Source: Actinoplanes missouriensis 431
Lineage (GTDB): Bacteria; Actinomycetota; Actinomycetes; Mycobacteriales; Micromonosporaceae
Reading direction: 5' to 3'
Length of the DNA: 64,000 bases
Assembly: GCF_000284295.1 (NCBI RefSeq)
Contig: NC_017093.1
Coordinates: forward strand, 2,356,001 to 2,420,000
Positions within the stretch are counted from its first letter, which is position 1. The number at the start of each line of letters is the position of its first letter. The translations under genes were made by a program, and so were the position numbers. The notes under the pieces are model-generated. The model was not told the DNA's origin. It did not search any database and saw only the letters and a list, made by a program, of their open reading frames with translations. Shown one piece after another: positions 16,550-26,116 of the stretch.

Positions 16550-17026
16550 ATGCGCCCGATGGACACCTCCGCCGCCGCCCGCTTCTGGACGGCGTCCGGC
16601 CTGACCGGCGAATACACGGTCGAACGCTTCGGCGACTCGGCGACGCTGGCGGACGCCCTGCTCGCCCTGGTGACCGACGGCCGTAAGCGGGCCACGGCGT
16701 CGCTGGTGCGCCAGTTCGCGGAGGAGCCGATGCCCCGGATCGGCATCCACTGGATCGTCTGCGACGGCACCGGGCAGCCCCGGGTCATCCTGCGCACGGT
16801 CGAGCTGCGGCTCGGTCCGTTCAACAGCGTTACGGAGGACTTCGCGTACGCGGAGGGCGAGAACGACCGTACCCGGGATGGGTGGCTCGACGCCCACCGC
16901 GCTTATTTCGGCCGCGTCTGCGAGGCCGCCGGGGTGACGTTCGACGAGGACACCGAGGAGGTCCTCTTCGAGCGCTTCGCGGTGGTCCACCCGCCGGAGC
17001 TAGCCGATCACGCTGAACTCCCCTAG
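16550..17026 (+). CDS. ASCH domain protein
   Basis: 158 aa. ASCH-fold features include TDGRKRATASLVRQF and WIVCDGTGQPRVILRTVELRLGPFNSV. A following acidic helix reads FAYAEGENDRTRDGWLDAHRAYF. ASCH proteins have a PUA-like beta-barrel and bind RNA or modified nucleosides; some are N4-acetylcytidine amidohydrolases. ATG 16550 (MRPMDT) was chosen; an ATG at 16508 would add 14 basic residues. The 3' end overlaps the convergent NACHT gene by 27 nt. Confidence 0.85.
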   Translation: MRPMDTSAAARFWTASGLTGEYTVERFGDSATLADALLALVTDGRKRATASLVRQFAEEPMPRIGIHWIVCDGTGQPRVILRTVELRLGPFNSVTEDFAYAEGENDRTRDGWLDAHRAYFGRVCEAAGVTFDEDTEEVLFERFAVVHPPELADHAELP

Positions 17027-19690
17027 CGCCCACCGCGTGAGGAATACGGCCACCGTGTCGGTTGCCGGCGTCTGACCGAACTTGGGAACCCTCCGCCCGC
17101 GCCGCGCCGATATCAGGCTGGCGATGAAATTGGTGCCGCCGTCCAGAGGCGGGTGACCTTTCTCGGCGAACGACTCGAGGTAAGGCAACAGCAGCACCGC
17201 TGTGTAGTGGTTCTCGTCGGCCAGCCGGGATTGCAGGAGCTCCATGAAATTCCGCTGGTCGTAGGCGGACTGGAGCGCCTGGTTCCACTCCTGGGCATCG
17301 AACCACGGCGGCTCGACCGCGATGAGATCGCGAATGCGCTGGTCGTGGGGCGCCAGCGGTGCAGCAATCATGGGGCCCACCAGAGCGAGCGGGCGGTGGT
17401 TGACGAAGCGGAAGTAGTCACTGGCGGAGAATTCGTGCGGGAACTCCAGCCGAACTGCCGCCGTGACCGCCAGTTCGACCGGTCTCTGTCCCTGGGAACT
17501 CCAGTCGTCCACCAGGTAGCAGACGGCCCGGTTTCCCGCATCGATCGCAGCCTGGGCCAGCGGGGCGATGCCTGCCGCTACCGGCGCGACGTTCTCCTGC
17601 AGCCCGACATTCATGGACTCCTGAAGCGGGAGGTCCCAGCGCGACGAGTCCCAGAGTCCCGGCGGCGGCAGGAGGCTCTCCCTCTCCGACCGCGGTCGGG
17701 CCAGATAAGCGCTCATGGCCTTGGCGCCGATGGCGCTCGCGGTGGGTGGTGTCGGGGTCACGTGATTCAGCGTGCGGGCGGCGAAAGCGAGAAGCTGGCT
17801 CCGGGAGTCCACGTTGTCGTTGTCCGGGTCATCGAGGATCAGGCGTAACATCTCGTCCGCGCCGTCCTCGACATTGCGGTCATACAGTTGAACGGCGACC
17901 TGACCGACAACGTCCCACGCGCCTTCCGTGATCTTCGGCGCGAGGATCTTCCAGATCTCTGCCGAACTTCGGTGTGCCCGCACGATGTGCTCCGCGGCGA
18001 AGTACTCCATGAACGTGCGATGAGTGAATCCGTAGGTGTCGCTGCCCACATCGGTGAGGATCCAGGATCGGTCGGTGCAGAAGTCCAGGAAATTCTGGGC
18101 GGTGGCACGTGCGTCGTCCGGATCGAGATTCTTGCGTTCCAGGTACTCGGTCAGCTCCTGAACGATCCGGGACTCCGGGAGCGCTGTCTCGTTGGAGTTG
18201 TTCAGCTGAAGCCAGGCGAGATATTGAACGGCGCTTCTGACACGACCTCGGAACTGGAGGGGCATCCTGATTCCCCGCATCGAGTCCCATCGTTCGAAGA
18301 GCATGACCGCGCATCGTTCGTAGACCTGCGAGACATTGCGGGGAATGTAGTGCTCGGAGGAGTACATCGCGCAGAGCAGTGCCAGCAGCAGAGGGTTGCG
18401 GCGCAGTTCGCTCGCATGACTGCCGCTCTCCGCGAGAAAGCTCTCGGCCAGCGGCTCACGCTGTGTCTCAGGCGTCGCCTCGTCGAGCTTGAACCAGCGC
18501 CGCGCGTAATCCTCGACCTGCGACATGCCGAACTCGGTCAGCGAGACGGTATCGAAGAGGGCCGCGTCGAGAGGTGCGGTCTCGTAACCGACGACTCGTG
18601 CGGTCACGATGATCGGTGTGAGCGGGAACTGATGGGCGAACCCCTCGACCAGCCGGACCACTCGCGTACGCAGAGCTTGATCGACCAGCTCGTCCAGCCC
18701 GTCCAGGAGAACCAGCGCTCGTCCACTCCGAAGCAGGTATTCCAGCGCGCGCGGTGAGGGCTCGACGTTGTAAGGATCCCGGCAGATCGCCTCCAGGTAG
18801 TCGACAAGCGTTTTGTTGCCGGCACGAAACGCTCCCTCGAAGTGCCGGAGTGTCAGCAGCAGCGGGACCTTGCCGGCGAAGTCGCCGACCTGATCGGTGG
18901 CCACGTCATGTGCGACTTTGGAAAGCAACGTCGACTTGCCCGCGCCGGGGGAGCCGAGGACGACGAAGCGCCGCGACGGACGCAGCAGGGTATCCGGTTC
19001 CAGGTATTTGTTCCTGGAGTCGATCCCCTCCGCCCCCGCTGGGATCATCGGCGCCGGGACATAGAGATCCGCGTACGGCACCTTGCGATTGACGCCGATG
19101 TGCGGCAGGTACATGCCGTTGTGCATGGCAGCGACCTGTCGCCGGAGGTTCGTCGCCATGGCCCGGGCTTCGACGAGGCCGGGGAGCGTCTGCAGCAACC
19201 GTGAACCGGCTACTGCCGAGGCGGTGAGGTGCGCCAGCGTGGCCGCGGTGATGGCGTCGCCTTTACGGCCACTCTCCACCTGAGCCGGCGGGAGCTGCTC
19301 GGCGGCGGCCAGCAACGCGTCGAAGAGCACGTCGGCCTGGGCGGTGCCCTGGTGCGGTTCAGGTCGAAGCAGGTGTTTGAGACTGCTCAAGATCTGTTCG
19401 CGTACCGCGGCCCGCGTCTCGTCGGCTTTCACATCGTCGAGCAGCCGGGCCAGTACCACCTGTAGTGCGATCTCCTCGAAGTCGGGGCTGTCGAGGAACC
19501 GGGCCAGCTCGGCCGTTTGCTCATCGTCGAGCTCGGCGAGCACGTCGTTGGCGACGGCGGCGTTCGTCAGGGCGAGACTCGAGGCGCGTACCCGCTTCTT
19601 GCGTCTTTTCTCCGTCGCCCAGCCGAATGCGGACTGGCCGGCCTTGGACACTGCCCGGATGACGCCGGGCTCCAACCCTGTCGCCGCCAT
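17000..19690 (-). CDS. NACHT-domain STAND NTPase, candidate defence protein
   Basis: 896 aa. The NACHT NTPase module has Walker A GSPGAGKST (246-254), Walker B ALVLLDGLDEL (about 325-335), a sensor segment IIVTARVVGYET, and a winged-helix/helical region ending near FTHRTFMEYFAAEHIV. About 240 N-terminal residues are helical, with a basic EKRRKKRVR patch (27-35), and could be the effector or signalling domain. The C-terminal 300 residues are helical, without obvious LRR, WD40 or TPR periodicity. Bacterial NACHT proteins of this layout (bNACHT) sense phage and cause abortive infection; that role here is inferred. It is monocistronic, with no recognisable nuclease, protease or TIR partner nearby. 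Confidence 0.85.
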   Translation of the reverse strand: MAATGLEPGVIRAVSKAGQSAFGWATEKRRKKRVRASSLALTNAAVANDVLAELDDEQTAELARFLDSPDFEEIALQVVLARLLDDVKADETRAAVREQILSSLKHLLRPEPHQGTAQADVLFDALLAAAEQLPPAQVESGRKGDAITAATLAHLTASAVAGSRLLQTLPGLVEARAMATNLRRQVAAMHNGMYLPHIGVNRKVPYADLYVPAPMIPAGAEGIDSRNKYLEPDTLLRPSRRFVVLGSPGAGKSTLLSKVAHDVATDQVGDFAGKVPLLLTLRHFEGAFRAGNKTLVDYLEAICRDPYNVEPSPRALEYLLRSGRALVLLDGLDELVDQALRTRVVRLVEGFAHQFPLTPIIVTARVVGYETAPLDAALFDTVSLTEFGMSQVEDYARRWFKLDEATPETQREPLAESFLAESGSHASELRRNPLLLALLCAMYSSEHYIPRNVSQVYERCAVMLFERWDSMRGIRMPLQFRGRVRSAVQYLAWLQLNNSNETALPESRIVQELTEYLERKNLDPDDARATAQNFLDFCTDRSWILTDVGSDTYGFTHRTFMEYFAAEHIVRAHRSSAEIWKILAPKITEGAWDVVGQVAVQLYDRNVEDGADEMLRLILDDPDNDNVDSRSQLLAFAARTLNHVTPTPPTASAIGAKAMSAYLARPRSERESLLPPPGLWDSSRWDLPLQESMNVGLQENVAPVAAGIAPLAQAAIDAGNRAVCYLVDDWSSQGQRPVELAVTAAVRLEFPHEFSASDYFRFVNHRPLALVGPMIAAPLAPHDQRIRDLIAVEPPWFDAQEWNQALQSAYDQRNFMELLQSRLADENHYTAVLLLPYLESFAEKGHPPLDGGTNFIASLISARRGRRVPKFGQTPATDTVAVFLTRWALGEFSVIG

Positions 19691-19714
19691 GACCTGGAGT
19701 GTCCCATGTGGGTG

Positions 19715-20968
19715 CTACCAGCTGTGCATCGTTCCGTCCTGGAGGCGGTTGACCGGCAGCGACGCCGGCCGGTACGGATACCGCGCCGCCTTCTCCTCGT
19801 CGATGTCGACGCCCAGGCCCGGCTCCTCGGACGGGTGCAGGTAGCCGCCCTCGAACCAATACCCGTGCGGGAACACCTCGTCGGTCTCCGGGGTGTGGCG
19901 CATGTACTCCTGCAGGCCGAAGTTGGGGATCGCGATGTCCACGTGCAGGGCCGCCGCCATGCAGACGGGGGAGAGGTCCGTCGCGCCGTGGGAGCCGCTG
20001 CGGACGTGGTAGAGCGCGGCCAGGTCGAAGATGCGGCGCAGGTGGGTGATGCCGCCGGCGTGCACGACGGTGGTCCGGATGTAGTCGATCAGCTGGGATG
20101 TGATCAGTTCCTGACAGTCCCAGATCGAGTTGAAGACCTCGCCGACCGCTATCGGTGTCGTGGTGTGCTGGCGGATCAGGCGGAAGCCCTCCTGCAGCTC
20201 GGCCGGTACCGGGTCTTCCATCCAGGTCAGCGCGTAGGGCTCCAGCGAGCGCCCGAGACGCGCCGCCTCCAGTGGTGTGAGGCGGTGGTGGACGTCGTGC
20301 AGCAGGCGCAGCGTCGGCCCGAATTCCGCTCGGACCTCGGCAAACATTTTGGGTACGTGGGTGAGGTAGTGCTCGGTCGACCAGATGTTCTCGGTCGGCA
20401 GCGCGGCGTCGGCCGGCTCGTAGAACATCTTGTCGCCGCCGACGCCGTAGGTGGACTCCAATCCGGGAATGCCGGTCTGCACGCGCACGGCGCGATATCC
20501 GAGATCGACGTACGACGCGATCTCGGAGAGGACGCTTTCCACGTCGGGCGCGTTGGCATGGCCGTAAACGGTCACGCCTTCGCGGGATCGGCCGCCCAGC
20601 AGTTGATAGACGGGCAACCCGGCGATCTTGCCTTTGATGTCCCACAACGCGGTGTCGACGGCCGCGATGGCGGTCATCGTGACGGGGCCGCGACGCCAGT
20701 AGGCGCCCTTGTACAGGAATTGCCAGATGTCCTCGATCCGGGTGGCGTCACGACCGATCAACATGGGCACGACGTGTTCGGTCAAATAGGCGGCGACGGC
20801 CAGCTCACGTCCGTTCAACGTGGCGTCGCCGACGCCCGTCAACCCGTCGGCCGTCTCAATCTTGAGCGTGACGAAGTTGCGGCCGGGACAGGTGACGATG
20901 ACGCGTGCATTGACAATGTTGACGCCACGAGAGCTCGTGTTGATGTGAGTTGACTTGATGGTGGTCAA
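19715..20968 (-). CDS. manD: Mandelate racemase/enolase-superfamily dehydratase, D-mannonate dehydratase-like
   Basis: 417 aa. It closely resembles the ManD family of the enolase superfamily, which dehydrates D-mannonate to 2-keto-3-deoxygluconate. Visible features: [27 protein letters not shown] (Mg-binding Asp), [10 protein letters not shown] (Glu), IAVGEVF (Glu), FGLQEYM and the C-terminal DGTMHSW. Many ManD-family members have weak or different sugar-acid activity, so the substrate may be another aldonate. The start is TTG at 20968, forming a TTGA overlap with the permease stop; the next ATG would remove conserved N-terminal strands. It is the last gene of the LacI-ABC operon. Confidence 0.85.
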   Translation of the reverse strand: MTTIKSTHINTSSRGVNIVNARVIVTCPGRNFVTLKIETADGLTGVGDATLNGRELAVAAYLTEHVVPMLIGRDATRIEDIWQFLYKGAYWRRGPVTMTAIAAVDTALWDIKGKIAGLPVYQLLGGRSREGVTVYGHANAPDVESVLSEIASYVDLGYRAVRVQTGIPGLESTYGVGGDKMFYEPADAALPTENIWSTEHYLTHVPKMFAEVRAEFGPTLRLLHDVHHRLTPLEAARLGRSLEPYALTWMEDPVPAELQEGFRLIRQHTTTPIAVGEVFNSIWDCQELITSQLIDYIRTTVVHAGGITHLRRIFDLAALYHVRSGSHGATDLSPVCMAAALHVDIAIPNFGLQEYMRHTPETDEVFPHGYWFEGGYLHPSEEPGLGVDIDEEKAARYPYRPASLPVNRLQDGTMHSW

Positions 20969-21798
20969 TATTGATCTTCTTTCACGCGTGCAACGAGTTG
21001 AGTGGGGTTGACGAAGCGCAAGGCAAGCACCAGCAACGTCAGCATCATCAGGCTGTATATGACTGCCATCGCGTCAACGGATTGCTGCGCCCGGATCCCC
21101 GCCGCCGACATTGAGTAGAACAGCGCCACGACGAGCGTCTGCGAGTCCGGTCCCGCCGTCAAGAACGTCAACTCGAACATCCCGACGGTGCGAACCACCA
21201 CGAGAATGCACGACGCGAGAATCCCGGGAATCAACAGTGGAGCGAGGATCCGCGTGAACACATGCCGGGTACGCGCGCCGCACATCCGCGCGGCCCGCTC
21301 CACCGCCGGGTCGATCTGCTCGATGAACGGCGTCATCGTGAGGATCACGAACGGGATCGACGGCACCAGATTGGCGAGCACCACGCCGGACAGGTGACCG
21401 GCCAGCCCGTACTTGTACAGCACCGTCGCGAGCGGGATGCCGTACGTGATGGGCGGCATCAGAATCGGCAACAGGAACAGCAGGTAGAGCGCGCGGCTGC
21501 CCGGAAACGAGCGCCGGGCCAGCACATAGGCAGCGGGCACCCCGACCAGCACCGAGATGCCGGCCACCAGCAGGCAGACGATCAACGTGACGGTCAGTAC
21601 CGGCAACAGGGTGAACTCGTCCCACGCCTGGCCGTACCAGCCGGTGGTGTACTCCTCGGGCAGCCACGAGTCGAACCAGCGCACCCCGAACGAGTTGACC
21701 ACCACGGATCCGATCACGCCGGCCAGCCCGATGAAGAAGATGATCACGGCGCCCCAGACCAGCCAGGCGGCGGGGGAGGCCACGATGGAACGCTTCAT
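20965..21798 (-). CDS. ABC transporter permease (binding-protein-dependent)
   Basis: 277 aa with six membrane helices. The EAA-loop region [27 protein letters not shown] contacts the ATPase. It belongs to the PotC/iron-type inner membrane component group. Overlaps of 4 nt with both the upstream permease and downstream manD-like gene show a single operon. It forms a heterodimeric channel with the 21795-22682 permease. Confidence 0.9.
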   Translation of the reverse strand: MKRSIVASPAAWLVWGAVIIFFIGLAGVIGSVVVNSFGVRWFDSWLPEEYTTGWYGQAWDEFTLLPVLTVTLIVCLLVAGISVLVGVPAAYVLARRSFPGSRALYLLFLLPILMPPITYGIPLATVLYKYGLAGHLSGVVLANLVPSIPFVILTMTPFIEQIDPAVERAARMCGARTRHVFTRILAPLLIPGILASCILVVVRTVGMFELTFLTAGPDSQTLVVALFYSMSAAGIRAQQSVDAMAVIYSLMMLTLLVLALRFVNPTQLVARVKEDQY

Positions 21799-22682
21799 CC
21801 CTTTCCTCCTGCCGTCGAACCGGTGTAGAGCAGTCCCCGCAACCCCAGCACGACGGCGATCACGGCGAGCTCGACGGCGCCCATGATGATCGCGGCGGCC
21901 GACGCCCCGGCGTAGTCGTATCGGACGTACGCCGCCTCGTACGCCGCGATCGAGATGACCCGCGTGCTGCCGGTCGGGTCGCCGACCAGGATCGCCGACG
22001 GGAACACGCTGAACGCGAGCACGAACGTCAGGCAGAACGTCGTCGCCAGCCCTGGCGCGAGCAGGGGCAGCGTGATCCGGAAGAACCGCTGGCGCCAGCC
22101 GGCGCCGAGTGTCGCGGCGGCTCGCTCGAGCGAAGGGTCAATTCCCGACAGGTACGACAGGACCAGCAGAAACGCGAACGGGAATCCCGTGATGACCAGC
22201 GAGAGGAACACGCCCCAGTAATTGTTGGTGAGCCGCACCGGCGCGTCGGTCAGCCCGGTCGTCATCAGGAACCGGTTCAGCCATCCGGCCGGCCCGAGGA
22301 AGTTGAGCAGGCCCTCCGCGGTCAGAACGGTCCCCAGCGTGATCGGCACGACCAGGATCGTGGTGACCACCCGTTTGCCGCGGAATCGTCCGCGCATCCG
22401 GTAGGCGATCGGCACCGACGCGGCGACGTTGAGCACCGCGGCCGGCAGCGCGATCATCAGCGTCGTGACGATCGTGTCGCGCTGGTACGCGTCGGCGAAG
22501 AATGCCTGGTAGGCGGCGAGCACGCCGCCCTCTGCGGGTTGCAGGGACACCGCTATGCCGTACGCGAACGGATAGATGAACAGCGCCACCACGAACACCG
22601 TGGCCGGCACGAGCAGCAGCATCTGCCGGTCGACGCCGCGGTCGGCGAGCCGGTGCCGGACGGCTACCGTCGCGGCGGTCAC
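21795..22682 (-). CDS. ABC transporter permease (binding-protein-dependent)
   Basis: 295 aa from a GTG start that overlaps the ATPase stop by 4 nt. Six or seven hydrophobic helices are seen, and the EAA loop is LERAAATLGAGWRQRFFRITLPLLAPG. The N-terminal helix LLLVPATVFVVALFIYPFAYG is typical of the first permease of PotB/ThiP-like systems. It partners the following permease. Confidence 0.9.
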   Translation of the reverse strand: MTAATVAVRHRLADRGVDRQMLLLVPATVFVVALFIYPFAYGIAVSLQPAEGGVLAAYQAFFADAYQRDTIVTTLMIALPAAVLNVAASVPIAYRMRGRFRGKRVVTTILVVPITLGTVLTAEGLLNFLGPAGWLNRFLMTTGLTDAPVRLTNNYWGVFLSLVITGFPFAFLLVLSYLSGIDPSLERAAATLGAGWRQRFFRITLPLLAPGLATTFCLTFVLAFSVFPSAILVGDPTGSTRVISIAAYEAAYVRYDYAGASAAAIIMGAVELAVIAVVLGLRGLLYTGSTAGGKG

Positions 22683-23716
22683 GACGGTCCCCCGGGGAAG
22701 ATCAGCAGACGGTCCGCCGGGAAGCCGATCTTCACGGGGTCCCCGACGGCGAGCCGCCGCCCGGTGCGCAGGTGCAGCACGAGTCCGTCGGCGGTGCGCG
22801 CCTCGACGGTGAACTCGCGGCCCTGGTATTCGACCACGTCGACGGTGGCCTCCAGGTCACCGTCGAGGCTGACGTCCTCGGGACGGATGGCCGCCACGGC
22901 GGGGGTGCCGTCCGGCAGGTGTCCCACGGGCGTGCCGGTCACCCGTACCCCCAGGATGTTGATCTTGCCGGAGGCGAATGACCCAGGCAGGAGGTTGCGG
23001 TAGCCCATGAAGTCGGCGACGTGCCGGTTCGCGGGGCGCGTGTGCACTTCCTCCGGCGTGCCGATCTGCTGCACGCGGCCGTCACGGAGCACGACCAGGC
23101 GATCAGAAAGGGACAGCGCCTCCTCCTGATCGTGCGTGACGTAAACCGTGGTGAGGCCGAGTGATTGGTGCAGCCGGCGGATCTCGGTGCGCATTTCCAG
23201 GCGCAGTTTGGCGTCCAGATTGGAGAGTGGCTCGTCCATCAGCACCAGCGACGGCTCGATCACGACGGCGCGGGCGATCGCGACGCGTTGCTGCTGGCCG
23301 CCGGAGAGCTGGCCGGGCAGTTTCGTCGCGTGTTCCTCCAGATGCACCAGGCGGATCGCGTCGGTGGTCCGGCGGCGTGCCTCGGTGCGATTCACCCCGT
23401 GCATCTGCAGACCGAAGGACACATTTTTCTGTACGGACATGTGCGGGAACAGCGCGTAGTTCTGGAAGACCATCCCGAATCCGCGGCGTTCCGGTGGCAG
23501 CGTGTCGAGCCGGATCTCGTCGCGCCAGATGCTGCCGGCCGTCAGCGGCAGCAATCCGGCCAGACAATTCAGGGCCGTCGATTTGCCGCAGCCGGAAGGG
23601 CCCAGCAGGGCGATGAACTCGCCCCGCTGGATCTCCAAGGTCAGGTCGCTGAGCGCGTCCGCGTCGCCGAACCGCCGGGTCACGCCGTCGAGCCGCAGCC
23701 GATCGAAGCGGGTCAC
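22679..23716 (-). CDS. ABC transporter ATP-binding protein with TOBE domain
   Basis: 345 aa. Walker [11 protein letters not shown]-loop [10 protein letters not shown], signature LSGGQQQR, Walker [13 protein letters not shown] and the switch His in [10 protein letters not shown] are all intact. The C-terminal 110 residues ([22 protein letters not shown]) form a TOBE/OB domain as in PotA/UgpC/MalK-type importers. The GTG at 23716 was chosen because it overlaps the binding-protein stop by 4 nt; an upstream in-frame start would extend into that gene. Confidence 0.93.
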   Translation of the reverse strand: MTRFDRLRLDGVTRRFGDADALSDLTLEIQRGEFIALLGPSGCGKSTALNCLAGLLPLTAGSIWRDEIRLDTLPPERRGFGMVFQNYALFPHMSVQKNVSFGLQMHGVNRTEARRRTTDAIRLVHLEEHATKLPGQLSGGQQQRVAIARAVVIEPSLVLMDEPLSNLDAKLRLEMRTEIRRLHQSLGLTTVYVTHDQEEALSLSDRLVVLRDGRVQQIGTPEEVHTRPANRHVADFMGYRNLLPGSFASGKINILGVRVTGTPVGHLPDGTPAVAAIRPEDVSLDGDLEATVDVVEYQGREFTVEARTADGLVLHLRTGRRLAVGDPVKIGFPADRLLIFPGGPS

Positions 23717-24915
23717 TTCTTCACCTTCGAGCCGCCGACCTCCCGGTCCCACCTGTCGAACGCCGCGACCAGCGCCTTCGCGTCCAGCGGCACTTCCAGC
23801 GGATTGTTCGCGATCAGGTCGGCGTACTCCGGCCGGCCGTACTCGTTGATCGCCTGCTGGCTATCCTGCGGCGCCATCGTCAGCGGCACGTCCTTGATCG
23901 CCGGGCCGGGGAAGAAGTATCCCTTGTCATACGCCTTGGCCTGCTGTTCCGGGGTGAGCATCGAGGTCAGCAGCGACAGCACGGCGGCCTGCTTGTCGGT
24001 GGAGACGCCCTTCGGCACGACCGCGTAGTGCGCGTCGGTCACCCAGTGGAAGCCCTCCAGCGTGCCGATCTTGGCTTCCTTGGGCACGGTGCCGAGCACC
24101 CGCGGATTGATGTCCCAGCCGGTCGTCGTCAGGATGATTTTCGCGGAGCCGTTGGCCAGGTTCTTCATCGTCTCGCTGGTGCTCGACGGATAGAGCGTGA
24201 TCTGTGCGTCAAGCTCCTTGAGGAACTGCCAGGTCTTGTCCCAGCCGTTCTCCGGATCCTTCGGGTCGCTGTCCCCCAGCAGATAGGGCAGGCCCATCAG
24301 GAACGTGCGGCCCGGACCGGAGTTCGACGGGCGGGCGTATTGCACCGCGCCCGGATTCGCCTTCGCGTAATCGAGCAGCTCCTGCGCTGTCTTCGGCGGG
24401 TTCGGCACGTTCTTCGGCAGATATTCGATCAGCGGCCCGGACGGGTAGTAGGTGATGGTGACGCCGTTGTCGCCGGCCAGCTTCTGCATCGCCTCGGCGC
24501 CGGGCAGATAGGCGGCCATGCCGGTCAGCCGGTTCGCGTGGGTGGGCAGCAGAGGCAGCCACAAGCCCTGATCGATTCCGGCCGCGAGGCCGTCGACGCC
24601 GGTCAGCACCAGATCGATGTCGACCCGGTTCGCGTCCTGCTGTGCCTTGATCTTGCCGACCAGCTCGGGCGCGGTCGCCTTGGTGTACGTGACCTTCTCG
24701 ATCACATCGCCGTTCTTGGATACAAATTCGTCGATCATGCCCTGCGTCAGCTGCAGGTTCCCGGCTACGTCCAGGACGTTCAGGGTCACCGCCTTGCCGG
24801 GCTTCTCGGGCACGGGTCCGTCGGTGCCGGTGGCGCCCCCGCCGGACTCGGGCGGGCTGCAGGCCGTCAGAGCGAGCGTGAGAGCGGCAATACTGAGAGT
24901 GACCTTCCCTTTCAC
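23713..24915 (-). CDS. Extracellular solute-binding lipoprotein
   Basis: 400 aa. GTG 24915 is preceded by AAAGGAG. The signal peptide VKGKVTLSIAALTLALTAC carries a lipobox (LALTAC), so the mature protein is lipid-anchored at the Cys, followed by a Gly/Ser-rich tether. The mature domain resembles family 1/PotD-like binding proteins (VDIDLVLTGVDGLAAGI, a helical hinge and WHVTDAHYAVVPKG-like region). It captures the substrate for the two permeases. Together with the ManD-like enzyme, a sugar acid or oligosaccharide is more likely than polyamine or iron (inference). Confidence 0.9.
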   Translation of the reverse strand: MKGKVTLSIAALTLALTACSPPESGGGATGTDGPVPEKPGKAVTLNVLDVAGNLQLTQGMIDEFVSKNGDVIEKVTYTKATAPELVGKIKAQQDANRVDIDLVLTGVDGLAAGIDQGLWLPLLPTHANRLTGMAAYLPGAEAMQKLAGDNGVTITYYPSGPLIEYLPKNVPNPPKTAQELLDYAKANPGAVQYARPSNSGPGRTFLMGLPYLLGDSDPKDPENGWDKTWQFLKELDAQITLYPSSTSETMKNLANGSAKIILTTTGWDINPRVLGTVPKEAKIGTLEGFHWVTDAHYAVVPKGVSTDKQAAVLSLLTSMLTPEQQAKAYDKGYFFPGPAIKDVPLTMAPQDSQQAINEYGRPEYADLIANNPLEVPLDAKALVAAFDRWDREVGGSKVKK

Positions 24916-24925
24916 GACGTCTCCT

Positions 24926-24938
24926 TTGATCGCTTCAA
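24926..24938. promoter_or_regulatory. Palindrome before the binding-protein gene (second LacI-type site)
   Basis: TTGATCGCTTCAA with TTGA/TCAA arms around a central CG lies 11 bp before the GTG start, in the 28-bp gap behind the LacI-family gene. It resembles a degenerate LacI-family operator and overlaps the leader region. Confidence 0.4.
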
Positions 24939-24943
24939 AACCC

Positions 24944-25927
24944 TTATTGGGGTACGGGTCCGGTGGACGCCCGCACGATGAGCTGAGTCGGGGTTCTCTT
25001 GTTGACAGGGCTGCGGCCACCCAGCAGATCCAGCAGCAGCTCGACACCGGCCCGGCCGATCTGCTCCTTGGCGATCGCCACGGTGGTCAGCGCCGGGGTG
25101 ACCAGCCCGGCCAGCAGGATGTCGTCGAAGCCCACGACGCTGATCCGCCCGGGGACCGCGATCTCCCGGGCCCGGAACCGGTTGAGCAGCCCGAGCGCAA
25201 CCAGGTCGTTGTAGGCGATCACGGCGGTGGCCGGCGACGCGGCGACCAAGTCGGCGACGGCCGCGCCGCCGTCGACCGTGGGCGCGACGTTCCCGGCCTC
25301 GATCAGGTCCATGTCGTACGAGGAGGTGGCTGATCGCAGGCCGCGCAGGCGGTCACGGTTAGACCAGGACGTGCGGGGGCCGGCCACGTACGCGATCCGG
25401 CGGTGTCCCAGGGCGTGCAGGTGACCGACCGCCTGGCGCATCCCGTCGGCGCTGTCCGCGGTGACCGACGGGAACGGGCTGACCCGCCGGTTCAGCACGA
25501 CGATCGGGGTCTGCAACTCCCGGTCGCAGGCCCGCAGTTCCTCGTCGCCGGCCCGCGGCGAGCAGAGCAGAAAGCCGTCGACCTGCTTGGCGAGCGCCCT
25601 GATCAGGGACGTCTCGACGGCCGGGTCCTCGTCGGTGTCGCTCAGGAAGACGGCATAGTCGAAGAGCCGGGCCTGGGTCTGGATCGCCTTCACCACGCTG
25701 GGGAAGAACGGGTTAGCCAGGTCCGGCAGGACGACGCCGATGTTGGCGGTCCGCCCGGTGATCAGGCCGCGGGCCGCCCGGTTCGGGTAGTAGCCGAGAT
25801 CTCGGGCGGCGCGTTCGACCCGCTCCCGTGTCTCCGGGCGGACCTGCTCGGGTTTGGCCAGCGCCCGGCAGACCGAGGACTGCGAGACGCCGGCGAGCCG
25901 GGCCACGTCCTTGATGGTCGCCGCCAT
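24944..25927 (-). CDS. LacI-family transcriptional repressor
   Basis: 327 aa from ATG 25927, preceded by AGGGGG; ATG 25945 is less likely. The HTH/hinge is TIKDVARLAGVSQSSVCRALAKP, and the periplasmic-binding-like effector domain follows (TANIGVVLPDLANPFFPSVV, SVVGFDDILLAGLVTPALTTV). It is first in the operon with the ABC importer and ManD-like enzyme, so it should release DNA when the imported sugar or its catabolite binds. A consensus LacI-family operator lies 48-61 bp upstream of its start. Confidence 0.93.
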   Translation of the reverse strand: MAATIKDVARLAGVSQSSVCRALAKPEQVRPETRERVERAARDLGYYPNRAARGLITGRTANIGVVLPDLANPFFPSVVKAIQTQARLFDYAVFLSDTDEDPAVETSLIRALAKQVDGFLLCSPRAGDEELRACDRELQTPIVVLNRRVSPFPSVTADSADGMRQAVGHLHALGHRRIAYVAGPRTSWSNRDRLRGLRSATSSYDMDLIEAGNVAPTVDGGAAVADLVAASPATAVIAYNDLVALGLLNRFRAREIAVPGRISVVGFDDILLAGLVTPALTTVAIAKEQIGRAGVELLLDLLGGRSPVNKRTPTQLIVRASTGPVPQ

Positions 25928-25974
25928 GGCTGACCCCCTGATCATTCGATGACGATCGATCGGTTGGGCCAGTC

Positions 25975-25988
25975 TGGAATCGTTTTCA
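25975..25988. promoter_or_regulatory. LacI-family operator
   Basis: TGGAATCGTTTTCA matches the general LacI/GalR operator TGNAANCGNTTNCA at every fixed position when read on the minus strand. It is placed in the promoter region of the LacI-ABC-manD operon, implying autoregulation of the whole unit. Confidence 0.75.
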
Positions 25989-26116
25989 GGATGTTGTCAA
26001 GGCGGCTTCAGTTGGCGCTGTGTTTGCCGCTCGGTCAGCTGTTTCCGCCTGCGAGAACCGGCCCGCAGCGTGCGCTGGCGGGCCGGTCAGTTGCGGGCGT
26101 CTGTCGTGCGAGTCGG

